Shown here in pieces: positions 22,507-34,255 of a stretch of 64,000 bases of DNA. The position numbers and the translations under genes were made by a program. The stretch covers positions 620,001 to 684,000 of the forward strand of contig WSYJ01000113.1 of the NCBI GenBank assembly GCA_020186115.1. The letters are read 5' to 3'. How positions within the stretch are numbered: position 1 is the stretch's first letter; every line of letters begins with the position of its first letter. This stretch comes from Histomonas meleagridis (taxonomy: Eukaryota > Parabasalia > Tritrichomonadida > Dientamoebidae). The notes below the pieces were generated by a model, which did not search any database, was not told the DNA's origin, and saw only the letters and a program-made list of their open reading frames with translations.

Positions 22507-22727
22507 TAATGATGGCAAAATAACAACAGAATACTATATTATAAACAAATGATTATTGATGACGAAGATATGCAAGAAATTTTAATGAAACCGCTAGGTG
22601 AAGACGGTGAATTCACATATAAAGAAAGTTTTGTTGAGAGTATATTTGATATAATAATAATAATAGATGCATTCTTTACAGCTGCTAATACAGCATATCT
22701 ATCAAAATTTGTATCGAAAAACATATA
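22507..22727 (+). pseudogene. Maverick gene fragment
   Basis: An open stretch on the plus strand without a clear start reads MIIDDEDMQEILMKPLGEDG, then a hydrophobic run and AANTAYLSKFVSKNI before TAG at 22725. It may continue the fibre-like gene in another frame. Family unknown. Confidence 0.3.
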
Positions 22728-22868
22728 GGTCAGATAGTAATATAAATAAAGAATTTCGGTCGGGCAGGATTTTACTCAAATAGTCACTAGAAATGTTCTG
22801 AAGTCAAAAGGTTATTTACCATCACCATCATTGAAATCAGTAGTTTTTGATGATCATGAACAGGTGGA

Positions 22869-23515
22869 ATGTTGGAAGATTTAGAAGGTCGTGATGATGA
22901 TATTGACCGAGACTTTAATGAGTATGATTATTTATTCACGGAAATGAATACTATATCTAAAAATTTGAAATACTATCATAAAGATGTCGCAATACATTAC
23001 GTGAAATATTAACAAAAATGTGTAATGATTTTAATGCACAGGCAACAAATTATGTATTATTATTTGATCTTGATGAAAAAAATAAATTAAAGATCTTTTG
23101 TAAATTTAAATCTGATACACAAACAATAAATCAATGCAATTTTTGTTTTCAAGATGTTAAATCAAAAACGACTGAAAATCTAACAAATTTTTTAAAGTTA
23201 TTGAATCAAGATACAAAAAAAGATAACATTGATTATTTAAAGGAGATTGATACAATCGCAGAATTTGACAATGTATGGTACATAGAATATATTGAGTTTA
23301 ATTCTTCATTTAGTGATAATAAACGCAGATTTATCGGTTTAAATAATGATTTTTATGATAAACCGACTGTATTATTTAATCCTCCAACAGACGGTAACAC
23401 TTTTAATATAACGTTTATCGACAGTAATAAAAATCATGTCTATCCAAGATACTGTATATTTATTATACAGATAATATTTATATATAATTATCGAAATGTA
23501 GTTACATTGAAATAA
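22869..23515 (+). pseudogene. Maverick conserved protein of unknown function
   Basis: The 3' part (23018-23515) is open for 165 codons. Coding character continues upstream through a one-base shift near 22987 to MLEDLEGRDDDIDRDFNEYD at 22869. The C-terminal half is shared with the inverted copy at 21606-21895, so it is a real gene of this Maverick family. No catalytic motif was seen; a structural virion protein is possible given the neighbouring fibre-like and capsid-like genes. Confidence 0.5.
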
Positions 23516-23582
23516 TTTTTATAAGTTTATATGTTAAAATATTATGTTTAAAAATAATTTGTTAAAATTCTTTATTTTAAAG

Positions 23583-24565
23583 TTATATATTTTTGAAGTA
23601 ATTCTTTTCAATACAACTCATTATTTGAGTATTTCCGCGTAAATAACTCACAGGTATTATATCTTTATAAGGTTTATCTCCCGGTACTCTAAATAATACG
23701 ATATATTTATTTTTATTCTTATCATAATTAAGTATTTCAATAATTTCACCGTTCCATTTATTAGGTATCGTATTTGCAAATTTAGGTTTATGATAATTAT
23801 TATTTACAATAATTAATATATATCTGGGACTGTTATAACAGTCCCGTCTTTAGCAATTAATGTATACATATTACCTTTGCGGTCATCAATTTTATACATT
23901 TCTCTGCTAATTTGATAACGTTTTTTATGAATACCGTCATGTCTAGGTAATATATATCTTACGTAAGAATACACAGGAATAATTAAATTTTTAATTTTTT
24001 GTTGTTTATCAGCTAATTTTAAACACTTAAATATATACTCTTTTTCTAAGTCTTTATCATTAAACATTTCAATTAGAGAACAACCTATAGCAGAATGATA
24101 ACTGTTATTATAAGTATTTATAAATTTATTCATTCTTTTAGGTGTTATATAAGTATATTTCTCATCATGAGATTGATGTTTTGATTTCTCGTTAGGAGTA
24201 TTCATATCACGTAATGTTCTTATAAATCTGTCTATAATACCTAAACTACTATGATTTTTATCTGTAATAATATGCATACTGACATTATTATCTGTTAATA
24301 ATTTTACATTATTTTTATCTAAAAAACCGTACTCTTCATCAGATGTTAATTTTACAGGATGATATTTATTAATAAATTGTTATAATGTATAATTAATATC
24401 TTTTGCAGATTTAGTATTTAAAGGATATACTACAACGTATCTGTTATTAGTACCTATAAATATATGCCAATATCTAGGATCATGTTTATTTTTGACATGT
24501 TTCTTTACATGATTATATGTTTTAAAATGAGTCTCATCTACAGTATCATTTATTGATGTTTGCAT
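23583..24565 (-). pseudogene. Maverick integrase (retroviral type), interrupted
   Basis: rve-type DDE integrase that would insert the element. The N-terminal part (24380-24565) has DPRYWHIFIGTNNRYVVVYP and KSAKDIN; one in-frame TAA follows (24380-24382). The frame continues with TSDEEYGF (second acidic residue) and SSLGIIDRFIRTLRDMN. The family's catalytic Glu (ERF) appears as Asp here. After a frameshift near 23815 the C-terminus (PNKWNGEIIEIL, GDKPYKDIIPVSYLRG) looks like a small beta-barrel DNA-binding tail, ending at TAA 23583. Convergent with the virion genes. Confidence 0.78.
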
Positions 24566-24604
24566 ATTATTTATTACATATAACAGTTATTTTCTGATAA
24601 TGAA

Positions 24605-25012
24605 ATGGGCTTAGGTAATATATTTGGAGGCATACGTAAATAAGTTCAAGGAGGCTGTAGATTATTTAAAAATATTATTGATAAAGGTAAACAAATTTGG
24701 GGTAAATTATCACCTATAATAAATAAAGGCGGTAAAATCATTAGTAAAATACCGAGAACTATACAAAATATTGAAGATAAAAAACAGCAAATAACTGATA
24801 AAATTGATCAAATTGTGGATATGATTCCCGATAGTAAAACTAAAGATAAAATTAAAGGTGCTGTTGACAGAGGCAAACAAATATCTGATAGAATTATTAG
24901 CAGAGTTCAACATGTTAGTGATCATATACAACCTTATATAACTGCCGATAAGAATATATACAATAAATTAAATCAAACAAAAACAAATATTCAACAACCA
25001 AATAATCAATAA
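24605..25012 (+). pseudogene. Small amphipathic virion-type protein (pVI-like?)
   Basis: 136-codon frame with one in-frame TAA (24641-24643). It starts MGLGNIFGGIRK, a glycine-rich amphipathic start that also fits an N-myristoylation signal. It continues with basic amphipathic helices (CRLFKNIIDKGKQIWGKL, KGGKIISKIPRTIQNI) and a coiled-coil-like KDKIKGAVDRGKQISDRI. Such architecture and the place directly before the candidate capsid gene suggest a minor capsid/membrane-disrupting protein comparable to adenovirus pVI. This is inference from composition, not homology. Confidence 0.45.
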
Positions 25013-25071
25013 AATATGCATAATGCAAGATTGTTATAAAAATAAATAATGTATGTTATATATATACATAA

Positions 25072-26251
25072 ATGACTGAGACTGAGTTAGTTTTAGAGTC
25101 ACCTGTTGATAATAATAATAATAATTATCCCGTGTCTAAAGATTTTAATAATGTTAATATTAACAACATAATTGTTGATAAAAAAAATATATTAAAAATT
25201 TCACTTCTAAATACAAAACATTATAATTAATAATGCTAAAAATAACATCGACAACAAATATTATGACGTTATATTTCATAAAAACGGTGATACAGAAATA
25301 ATTCTAAAAGACAATGTTAATAACACACCAAAAGATATTATTATTGAAAATAAATTATCAAAACAAACTGTGACAACTTTATCTGAATATCAATTTTTGA
25401 TAGAACATATGTCATAATCGAATTCTCGTATTGAAAAATTAAGGGGTAAGCAAAAAAAATTAAGTCAAAAATAAAGAAAATTGAAGGGTGATATATATGA
25501 AACTGTATATAATAATATCAAAGAAACTAATTAATCTGGATCATATACATATACTGAACAACAACAACAATTTATATGTAATACACAGACAACTAAAGAT
25601 ATCAAAATTAAATTAGCAGAATATTTATTAAAAATTGATGTATTTAACGCATTAGTCGCTAAATATATACAAGTACCGTTATTATTTCCAATACATATAT
25701 GTCAAGTAAGAGATTTTACACAAGAATTCATAGGTGATAAATCATCAATAGATACAGTTGCTACAATCGGAATTAGACACTGTGATACATTATTTACTGT
25801 ATTTCGCGTAAATCAATATTCTAGAACATGTTTCTACAATTTACATATTAGTTACAGATCTAATATTGAAGGTGAAATGTATCCGCGAGAAGATTATACA
25901 ACTGTAGATGATGCCAAAAATATTAATATGTTACTTGACAGTGTCAATTTAAACGGAAGTTTATTAAGCAGTATTAATGAAGATTTAAAAACATCTATAC
26001 AACCATATTATTATAAAACTACTTATGATGTATCTGGAATAAAAAGTACAACAAGAATTTGGCACGGTAAAGATAATAGTAATTCCTTTATAGGATTACT
26101 TTTTGCGGGAGGTGAAGATTTTCAAGGAGGTATTTCAACAACAGGTACTATACAAATAGAACTTCACGGCAACCATGTAAATACAACTGATTATTTAGCT
26201 ACATATGCGAATGCATCACCTGTAGAACAAGTTATTAACGGATCACGTTAA
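25072..26251 (+). pseudogene. Candidate major capsid protein
   Basis: About 390 codons from ATG 25072 to TAA 26251, with one frameshift near 25229 and three in-frame TAA (25415, 25472, 25532). The part from 25535 is clean: AEYLLKIDVFNALVAKYIQV, VRDFTQEFIGD, VATIGIRHCDTLFTVFRVNQ, YREDYTTV-like PREDYTTVDDAKN, and a C-terminal beta-rich region with GTIQIELHGNHVNTTDY. Size, beta-rich composition and position suggest the double jelly-roll capsid protein of a Maverick. I could not verify the fold. Confidence 0.4.
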
Positions 26252-26284
26252 AAATATATATTATACAAATATATTATTGAAGAT

Positions 26285-27095
26285 TCATTTTTGTTTGTCT
26301 ATATTTTCATCAGATGCTGTTATAAGTAAATTACTGTGTTTAATATTTTCATCAATGTCTTCATTAGGTATTGGTAGAATAGATATTGTAATATACATAG
26401 GTGATAATAAATGAACTTCTTGCATATTAGCGTCAACTAATTTTAATTCTAAATGTGACAAATCACTGCTTTTTATTAATACCTCAAAATCGGCATTATT
26501 AACAATAATAGGATGATTATTACTAATAGAATTATCAATTCTGAGTATTATTTTTGATATATTGATGTTTTCATCTAGGTTTTTGTAACTACTTTTTCCT
26601 AAATTACTTACTATATATATTATAATACAGGTGTTAATGGATAATTTCCTACAGAATCACATAATATTTCATATTTATTAGTTTTCTTATTTAAATATGT
26701 TGATGTTAGAGATAAATTTGTATTGTATACACCTGTTAATTGTTTTATATTATGACTCATATCATATACAGTAAATTTATTACCGCTACTATATATTAAT
26801 CTGGTTGTAGAATCACTTTCAACAATAACATTATATTTTATAATTAAATCTGTTAATAAACTTGCAGAACTTGTATAATTTACATCAGTATACTCATTTT
26901 TGAAAATATATTTTTCATTATTGATTGTTATATATAATCATATTTTTCAATGACTACTATATTACAATGAGTTGTTAATGATGTAATTATCATTTTAGCT
27001 AATCTTGTATAAGGTAATGGTAAATTAACATTAATTCTGTTATAATGATTACTGTCATATGATGAAATTATATAATTAATTATTTCATTGAACAT
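26285..27095 (-). pseudogene. Candidate minor capsid (penton-like) protein
   Basis: Minus-strand gene from ATG 27093-27095 with frameshifts near 26930 and 26620. It starts MFNEIINYIISSYDSNHYNR and has NVNLPLPYTR and SLTTHCNIVVIEK. A related copy on the plus strand at 33240-33617 has YDAEHYNRIDVNLPLPYTR and SLTTECSIVVIEKDDF. The C-terminal part (ISKIILRIDNS, VNNADFEVLIKSSDL, VHLLSPMYITISILPIPNE) is beta-rich. About 270 residues would suit a single jelly-roll penton protein; this is inferred only. Confidence 0.4.
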
Positions 27096-27271
27096 TGTAT
27101 TTTATTTTAATAAAAATAATGATATTTGAATAATATATATGTATTATATCAACTATTTATGTAATCAATTCTGTAATAAATACATTTATAAAAATATATA
27201 ATGTTGATTTTGTTATTGAGGAAGAAGAACAAATTCCTGATAATATCAAAATATTGTTATATTGTCAGAGT

Positions 27272-28128
27272 TCATTTTTCAACATTAGACAATGTAATAG
27301 TACTTATTTTTGCTTTTATATATATATTAAATCTTGTATGTTGATCTCTAATTTTAGAATACTCATTCCATAACTTATCCACATCAAAACAACTTGCAGG
27401 TAACTCTTTGATCGAATAATAACAATCTTCTTTAGACATACCCGGAAATAATACTATATCAGATAATGTTCTTTTTAGATCTTTTGATATGAATTTCACT
27501 GTTTGTACACATACAATAACATTGATATTGAAATGTCTTAATTTTGTTAATAATTTCATTAAATCAATTTCTTTATTTTTTAATAACAAGTGATTTGCAA
27601 AGTCATCTAATATTAATAACATTCTGTGATAATATGTTTTCCAATTGTGATAAGCTAATTTTAATGATATATATTTCAATCTCTTTTCTTTTGAATTTAA
27701 TCAATGTTTAAAAAAAACTTTTTCTAATTACTCATTAATATCTTTAAAATTACTGTTGATATATTTCGTTATTGAGTTATATTTTAAAATACGCCTCATA
27801 TATTTATTTAAGAAATCTAATTAAACGTCATCAGATATAACTATAAGTTGACTATTTTTAATTAATAATTTATTAATGAATTTACTGTTTCATCAAACTT
27901 GTTACTTGTAGAACATATACATATTAACTCATGAAAAAGTTCATTAAATAATACTTCTTGTTGAGCTACTAATTTCAAATAAGTATAATTTTTACAGCTT
28001 CTCATAGGTGCAATAAATGCGCAAATACCGTTTTGTGCAAATGGATATTTTTCATGTATAGGTTTCATTATAGCATTATCTAATAATACTTTATTTTTAT
28101 TATCAATCTCATTAAAATTGTTATTCAT
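27272..28128 (-). pseudogene. A32-like packaging ATPase, interrupted
   Basis: FtsK/HerA-type ATPase that would pump DNA into the capsid. The N-terminal part (27862-28128) has GICAFIAPMRSCKNYTYLKL where the P-loop should be; the GSGKS of the sister fragment at 21507 has become RSCKN, so ATP binding is lost. The C-terminal part (27272-27679) has the Walker B MLLILDDFANH, then NINVIVCVQT (sensor region) and LSDIVLFPG. Between them lie a frameshift in an A run (about 27868) and stops, including TAA twice and TGA once. Confidence 0.8.
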
Positions 28129-28230
28129 TTTTAAAACTTTTTGTCAATAGATTCATACTTATGCATCATTTTATTGAAAATAAAAACACATTATATTTTT
28201 AATCGTTATAATATTTTTTCTCATATAAAT

Positions 28231-28659
28231 ATGGAATCATTTAAAAGTTATTTGTTAAGTGATTTCGAAAGTCTTAATTATAAAGCAGTAGATATCAAAT
28301 TTAAACACTCTGAGGAACCGGACTTTGATAAAGAAACTAAAGAACCGTATATTAATAAATATGAAGTTTTATAATCGAAATATAAAATTATTTAGTGATG
28401 TTAATATTGAATTTATTAATGATAAATTAGCTCCTGTAGATGCTAAAAAATTAAAAAACATATTCTCAGATGAGTATAATAATAAATTTATTGATGCTAA
28501 AGACATATTGTAAGTGAAATATGTAATAATATACAAAATAAAATTGATCATTTAACATCAAGAATAGATTCTATCACATCTAATAAAACATCTAATAATG
28601 ATTTCGAAAATGATGATATTATTAAACCTACTAAATTCCGAAAGAAATTTGATATGTAA
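28231..28659 (+). pseudogene. Maverick small gene, unknown function
   Basis: Starts MESFKSYLLSDFESLNYKAV at 28231 and shifts frame near 28370 (IKLFSDVNIEFINDKL, then DAKKLKNIFSDEYNNKF) and again near 28510. It ends KFRKKFDM at TAA 28657-28659. It lies between ATPase and polymerase on the opposite strand. Not recognised; the helical, charged composition gives no function. Confidence 0.4.
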
Positions 28660-28686
28660 ATCTAATATGTGAGAATAATTCTATCT

Positions 28687-30700
28687 TTAATGATCTAATT
28701 CAATCAATATTTTTATATAATTTTCACTATTAGAACATATATTTTTATATTCGTTATTAACATGATATATATTCATTATCGATATTCTTACCGATCCAAT
28801 TATCAGCTGATTCGATATATATTTCTTTAAATATATGTTCAATTCTGAATTGTCCTAATTTATCACATACAGACTTTGCTAACTGCGGGTATATGAGGTG
28901 TTCTCTATTAGGTTTTACTGTATAAACATAATTATCGTTATCATATTTAATAACGTAAGGAGCAAATACTTCAATATATTTATCAACATTATCCTTCGAT
29001 TTATTATTAAAATTATAAGGTTTTCTAATAGATAAACCCCGACAACTGTTTATCATAAATTTCAATGTTGTGAATAATTTATTATTGTTATTATTTTTGG
29101 CATTAATATTTAAATTATATAATATTTCAATAAATTTTTTTATTTTAGTATTTCGACTTTTAAAATTACAGTTATTATCAGGTTCACCTATAGGTATTGA
29201 TATTACAGATGACATATATGCTCCGTTTAAATCTATATAATAATACTTTCCTGTTAAATGTATTTGTTGCCATATAGTCTTAGGAAATATACATTCATTA
29301 CGTATTTTATTAGCAATATCACCTGATAACTCATATACATTATCAAAACAACCGTATTCATACATTATTTATAACATTAAATCACTGTAGGTGTAATAAG
29401 ATTTTACATTAATATTTAAATCAAAATTATTAATATCATTTTGTAATTCATTTAACCTGTAGTTAACTTCATTATCATCAATATTATAACCAAATAATTT
29501 CTTACTGTGTTTCATACTTCTAACGAAATCAGGTATATACTTCTTATCATGAATATGTATTAATCTATAACTGTTATAAGGTTTATTAATAGTTTTATAA
29601 CTCCAACACGATTTATTATATATATTAATATCCATATATTTTAATAAATTATATTTTTTCATTATATCAATTAAATAATATACAGATATTGGTATAGAAG
29701 CATATTCTATTGTTATATTTTTATCATAATTTTTAATACTGTCAATTGATATATTAACAATGTCATTTAACATATAATGATTATCTATAATGATTAATTT
29801 TATAAGTTTATTATATTGTTTACCGTAATCTCTGTGAGTAAAACCTTTATTGATCATATATCTAATATCAATATGAACTTTTAATAAATCTGATATATTA
29901 TTTAATTGTTCTAATGGGACTGTTTCAGTATTTATAAAAGATCTCAACATATTAATATCATTATCACTAAATAAATTACTTGCAATAAATGATTGTGTTA
30001 AACAATATTCATATATATGTTCATTGTTGATGTTATTAAACATACCTTATTTCGTATAATCTATATCTGTAGTATTAATATATGAGAAGAATCCCGGATT
30101 AACTCTTTTTCCGTTTATCAGATCTTTGCACTCAAATTTTATAGATTTAATATTTTCGAAAGTATTCAATGCTAAAGTATTACTGTCACTAATATCATCT
30201 TTTTCATTAATAATATCATATACGAAATCAACTGTATTCATATTTCCGTGATAATTAGATATATCATTATTATCATCGATAATTGTCATCCTAATATTTT
30301 TATTAATTTTTAATCCAGATGATTTTATAGAATATATCAATGCATATGATATATCTTTTTTGTCATTATTATTGTGAGTAAAATCTTTTTGTAATGATAA
30401 CTTTTTGATTGAATCTTTAGTTATATTGTTAACAGATTTATTATGTATAGGTTTATCAATAGGTTCATCTTCAGATAATGCCATATTATAATAATCATCG
30501 AAATAATCATATTCACTGCGTTTATTATGTTCAATTTTATATTGTAATTGATTATATGACGAACAAACATATTTATTGTTAATTTCATCATATACCTTAT
30601 ATTTAGTTTTAGTATTTATATGTTCAAAATTATCTGGTAAAGTCTAACCGTAATTATTAAACAATTCTATAACTTGTGTTGTAGTTAGTTTTTTGGGCAT
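28687..30700 (-). pseudogene. Protein-primed family B DNA polymerase, interrupted
   Basis: One frame from ATG 30698-30700 (MPKKLTTTQVIELFNNYG) runs about 648 codons to 28757. It is broken only by TAG (30644-30646) and TAA (30047-30049, 29369-29371), then a frameshift near 28760 leads to a final TAA at 28687. Polymerase motif A is YYYIDLNGAYMSSV. Motif B is LKFMINSCRGLSIRK (family K-x3-NS-x-YG, with Tyr changed). Motif C (YxDTDS) is not clear; IYIESADN stands roughly where it is expected. No convincing exonuclease DxE was seen. It would replicate the Maverick from a terminal protein. Confidence 0.82.
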
Positions 30701-30954
30701 AATATATTATATTAAAATAAAAATAGGATAAAATAAATTATATGGAATTAAATTATTGAATTTATTTATAACTAATTCCCGGAACTGATCTTACAAATTT
30801 AATACTTATTTTTCGACTGTCGAGAAATTGTAAAACATCTGGAAAACTATATTTTGAATTATATGTTTTATTATTTTTTCTAACATATATTTTACTGACA
30901 TAATCAGTAGTATCACTTTTACAACAATATTGTATCAGTATCAGCTTTTAACAA

Positions 30955-31209
30955 TTATATATCATTTGTATCACATAATAATTGTAATAATTTAATTAAT
31001 TCATCTTCATCAGCGATAATATATTTATTAATAATAAAGGGGTCAATATTTTCAATAATATTTGAACATAAAACTAATGCTTGAATTAATAAATCTTTAT
31101 CATGTATGATTTGTTGTAAATTATTCTTTAAATCATTTGCTGTATCCACAGATCTGTTAACAGTAAGTTCATCATTATCAATATTATTATTATCAATATT
31201 TTCATGCAA
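30955..31209 (-). CDS. Maverick small hypothetical protein
   Basis: About 84 codons, open on the minus strand: acidic, helical (LKNNLQQIIHDKDLLIQALV, DEDELIKLLQLLCDTND). There is no ATG; the first codon is TTG, so the start is uncertain or lost. No family recognised. Confidence 0.35.
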   Translation of the reverse strand: MHENIDNNNIDNDELTVNRSVDTANDLKNNLQQIIHDKDLLIQALVLCSNIIENIDPFIINKYIIADEDELIKLLQLLCDTNDI

Positions 31210-31220
31210 AACTTAAAAAA

Positions 31221-31478
31221 GTATTTACTATAAAACATATACCTTATATTGATTTAATCAATTTTAATATTGAGGACTTAGTGATAATATATAAATATGT
31301 TATAATTGCTAACAGTAATACTTAAAAAAAGCTAAAAAAATTAGGTTTAAAACCTTATATCATACATGATAATGTTAATATAAAAATAAAAGCTCCTGTT
31401 AATGATATATATAAAGGACGTTATATTTCAATGTTTGACCCTAACAAAAATGATGTTACTATATGTACGAACAGTTAA
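31221..31478 (+). pseudogene. Maverick small gene with in-frame stop
   Basis: Plus-strand frame with one TAA (31323-31325). The second half reads LKKLGLKPYIIHDNVNIKI, then APVNDIYKGRYISMFDPNKN and ends TICTNS. No ATG found. Unknown function; its 3' end overlaps the minus-strand gene at 31428. Confidence 0.3.
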
Positions 31479-31619
31479 ACAGCATCTAATATAACCGTGA
31501 TCTTCCCATTCACTAATTAATTTATCTGGTCCTATACGTCTGATAGAATGAGGATATTGATTATAAATTTCATAATCATTATCAACAACACATGTAAACC
31601 AATGGCATTCAGTGTTCAT
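31428..31619 (-). CDS. Small hypothetical protein next to mariner
   Basis: 63 codons from ATG 31617-31619 to TAA: MNTECHWFTCVVDNDYEIYN, RRIGPDKLISEWEDHGYIRC. No family recognised. It starts 13 bases from the mariner end and may be the 5' part of a longer Maverick gene cut off by that insertion. Confidence 0.35.
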   Translation of the reverse strand: MNTECHWFTCVVDNDYEIYNQYPHSIRRIGPDKLISEWEDHGYIRCCLTVRTYSNIIFVRVKH

Positions 31620-31629
31620 TATTTATATA

Positions 31630-32738
31630 TAGGGTGTTCCACCCGTATATTAGTATCTTATTATATATAATAGATACAATAATATTTTATATATAAATTA
31701 AAACACTGAATTTAATGGGTTTTGTTTTTTATTTAAAAATAATTTTTGTCAAGTCTATCATTAACTAATAATCGATTTTTCTTTTATTGAATGCAAAAAA
31801 ATGACGTTTAAAATTTTTACCCCTTCATTATGGAGCTTGATCAAAAATCATTTACAATATATCTCGCGATGAAGTAAATGTCAGCAAAAGCGATTCATAC
31901 CGAAATGGAGATCATATTGGGCGAAGAATGTATGTCATATTCAACAGTATGTAAATACCTCAGATAAAAAAGTTTTAATCGAACAATGTCACCTAACATT
32001 AGTGAACCGATTACCCCTATTGACGATAATGTTGATTTAAAAATTTTGAAAATTTTAGATAAATTTCCATATGCTTCAATAAGACAAATAGCTAAGTTAA
32101 CAGAGATTCCAAACACTACTGTATATAGGCATCTTACTGAAAAGCTTGGCTATGAAAATGAACTTTTATAGTGGGTTCCACATTTACTGACGGAAGATAT
32201 TGAAAAACAAAGAGTCACTAAATCAATTCAATCTTTAAAGACATTAGAGATTGCAAGACATAACAGTTATTAATATTTTATAACAGGTGAGTCCTGGTTT
32301 TATTATGATTATTATTATGTTCGACAATGGATACCACGAGGAACACCACGAGGTACAATAAGCAAAAGGACTATTACGCAAAAAAATGTAATGTTGACGG
32401 TTTTTTGGAATCCCCACGGATTTAAAGTTATCGACTTTCTTTTGAAGGGAGAAACATATAATTCACAATATTATGTGAAATATATTATATCGAAACTTTT
32501 GAAAAAGAATGGTACATATCCTAGAAATGACACAAGAAAAATTACTGTACATGCCGACAATGCAAAACCGCATACGTCGAAAATCACAATATTATATATG
32601 GACTCCAACATACTCAAAAGGGCACCTCATCCCCCCAACTCCCCAGATATAGCTCCTTCAGACTTTTTCCTATTTGGGTATGTAGAAGGAAAAATGAATG
32701 GATTTCACTTGCTATTACAACATGATTTTTTCCTTTAG
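31630..32738 (+). mobile_element. Truncated mariner-like element
   Basis: Starts with TA then GGGTGTTCCAC (31632 on), followed by a 198-base leader and a transposase relic. No matching right-hand inverted repeat lies after the relic, so the 3' end is deleted or displaced by Maverick sequence. Confidence 0.7.
31830..32738 (+). pseudogene. Mariner transposase, inactive
   Basis: One frame of about 302 codons, without frameshifts but with four stops (two TAA in the first half, TAG at 32169, TAA near 32271). N-terminal helix-turn-helix regions include MSAKAIHTEMEIILGEE, SYSTVCKYLR and ASIRQIAKLTEIPNTTVYRH. The catalytic region has ITGESWFYYDYY where mariners have TGDESWF, so the first catalytic Asp is deleted. 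VHADNAKPHTS (second Asp) and APHPPNSPDIAPSDFFLFG (third Asp, D34D type) are kept. Members of this family are common in trichomonads. Confidence 0.88.
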
Positions 32739-32765
32739 TGAGAATGAATAATTTATCATAATATT

Positions 32766-32894
32766 TTATCTGTAACGTACATATACATTTGACGAAGTAT
32801 CAGATGTTTTTGAATAATCACTGTATACAACACTGTTTTTATTCATTAATGCTCTAACTATATTTTCAATTTTTTCAAACTGTGAATTTGACAT
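32766..32894 (-). CDS. Very small Maverick protein
   Basis: 42 codons from ATG 32892-32894 to TAA: MSNSQFEKIENIVRALMNKN, ending NVYVRYR. Polar and helical. It is short, so chance cannot be excluded, but it has a clean start and stop and lies among Maverick genes. Confidence 0.3.
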   Translation of the reverse strand: MSNSQFEKIENIVRALMNKNSVVYSDYSKTSDTSSNVYVRYR

Positions 32895-32909
32895 TTTACA
32901 TAAGATAAG

Positions 32910-33617
32910 AATGTATAAAACTGAAAATCAATTTACAACAACTGCGTCTCAGTCACAGATCGAAGAAAATTATACAAATCTTGATTTAGATAAGTATAAA
33001 GTATTATTCCCTCAAAATGGTTCACTTTCCGTTATCCACAACGTTGGTTAGAGTTTCCATCACAGAATAAAGCTATTGGCATAAGAAGATTGAATATAAC
33101 ACCGGCCGCTCAAGTTCTCTCATGACAGTTTGAAGTAACTAACAGTTTGCTCAAGTTACTGAAAGGTTGACTTTTGTAGTTTTTTAGACCCTTGAAAATT
33201 GAATAATGTTTTTCATAAATTTTTATAATATATAACATGTATAATGCAGTAATTGATTATACAATTTCTGTTTATGACGCTGAACATTACAATAGAATTG
33301 ACGTAAACTTACCGTTACCTTATACACGTTAGGCATAAATGATTGTAACGTCGCTAACGACTGAATGTTCTATTGTCGTTATTGAAAAGGATGATTTTAT
33401 TCAGATAAACGATGAAAAATACTATTTTGATGATGATTATACGAACTTAAACTCTCAAACGTTTATATTACTGTTGAATTTACTCTTCCAAGAATCAGGC
33501 GTTACGTCTGAAGTCGACGAAGCAGGAAAAATCGTATTCACTTTTGCGAATGCTTTCACGATAAATAATGCTTCATATAATAGTATTCAAATTCCTGGGT
33601 TGTACTCACAAATTTAG
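32910..33617 (+). pseudogene. Penton-like protein, second copy
   Basis: The 5' part starts MYKTENQFTTTASQSQIEEN (32910) and shifts frame near 33047 to EFPSQNKAIGIRRLNITPA. The 3' part (33339-33617) contains SLTTECSIVVIEKDDFIQI and ends IPGLYSQI. It is the counterpart of the minus-strand gene at 26285-27095. Orientation relative to the ATPase is reversed compared with that copy, so the local order was rearranged. Broken by at least two shifts and stops. Confidence 0.5.
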
Positions 33618-33738
33618 AATCAAAAATTATTTTTGATATATTGTTTTAATTAATTATCTGGTTCATAATAATTCTTCGTGTGTTAATGTGAATGGAAATA
33701 GTACCGTGTGGGTCTATTATTTTGCTGTATTCTCTCCA

Positions 33739-34255
33739 TTAAGCTTTAGCATCAAACACACTTGCTGGTGATTCTTTCAACAGTTCAAAAATATTTTTCT
33801 GTCCGATACCATTAAACAATACAATATCCGACAAATTTATTTTGATATCTTTTGGTATACTCTTTGTTGTTTGTACACATATGATAACGTTAATATTAAA
33901 GTGTCTGAGCTCATTCGATAATATTGACATCTGTGATTATTTACTTATCAATAACGGATGATTAGCAAAATCGTCAAAAATCGACAAGCATCTATGTGGA
34001 TAAGTTTTCCATTGATACTTCGCTGACTTTTCAGAGATGTTTTAATTTCTTCTTCGAGTTATTCAAATTGAATTTCATAAATAATCTTTCTGTTTCCTCA
34101 TCCGTTTCCTTTGAATCATAATTGATATATTTGATGATAGAATTATATTTTAAAATTCGCAGGATATATAAATTAATCCAATTTAACAAATCAGTATCCT
34201 GAATCGCAACGAGTTTCGTTTTCTTTATTGCCATATTATAAGTATCTACTGTCAC
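33739..34255 (-). pseudogene. Packaging ATPase, second copy fragments
   Basis: 33739-33930 encodes ELRHFNINVIICVQTTKSIP and LSDIVLFNG, matching the sensor region of the ATPase at 27272. 34031-34255 gives LLNWINLYILRILKYNSIIK, matching its middle part (LDFLNKYMRRILKYNS). Walker A is not seen here. Several frameshifts. Confidence 0.6.

Noticed and set aside
20900-32738. UAA read as glutamine in the mobile elements
   Set aside because: Most premature stops in Maverick, mariner and pogo relics are TAA in otherwise open frames, and some sit where Gln would be plausible. But one polymerase stop is TAG at a codon that is Tyr in the second copy, a TGA and several frameshifts also occur, and TAA is the easiest stop to reach in this AT-rich coding sequence. 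Decay is enough to explain it.
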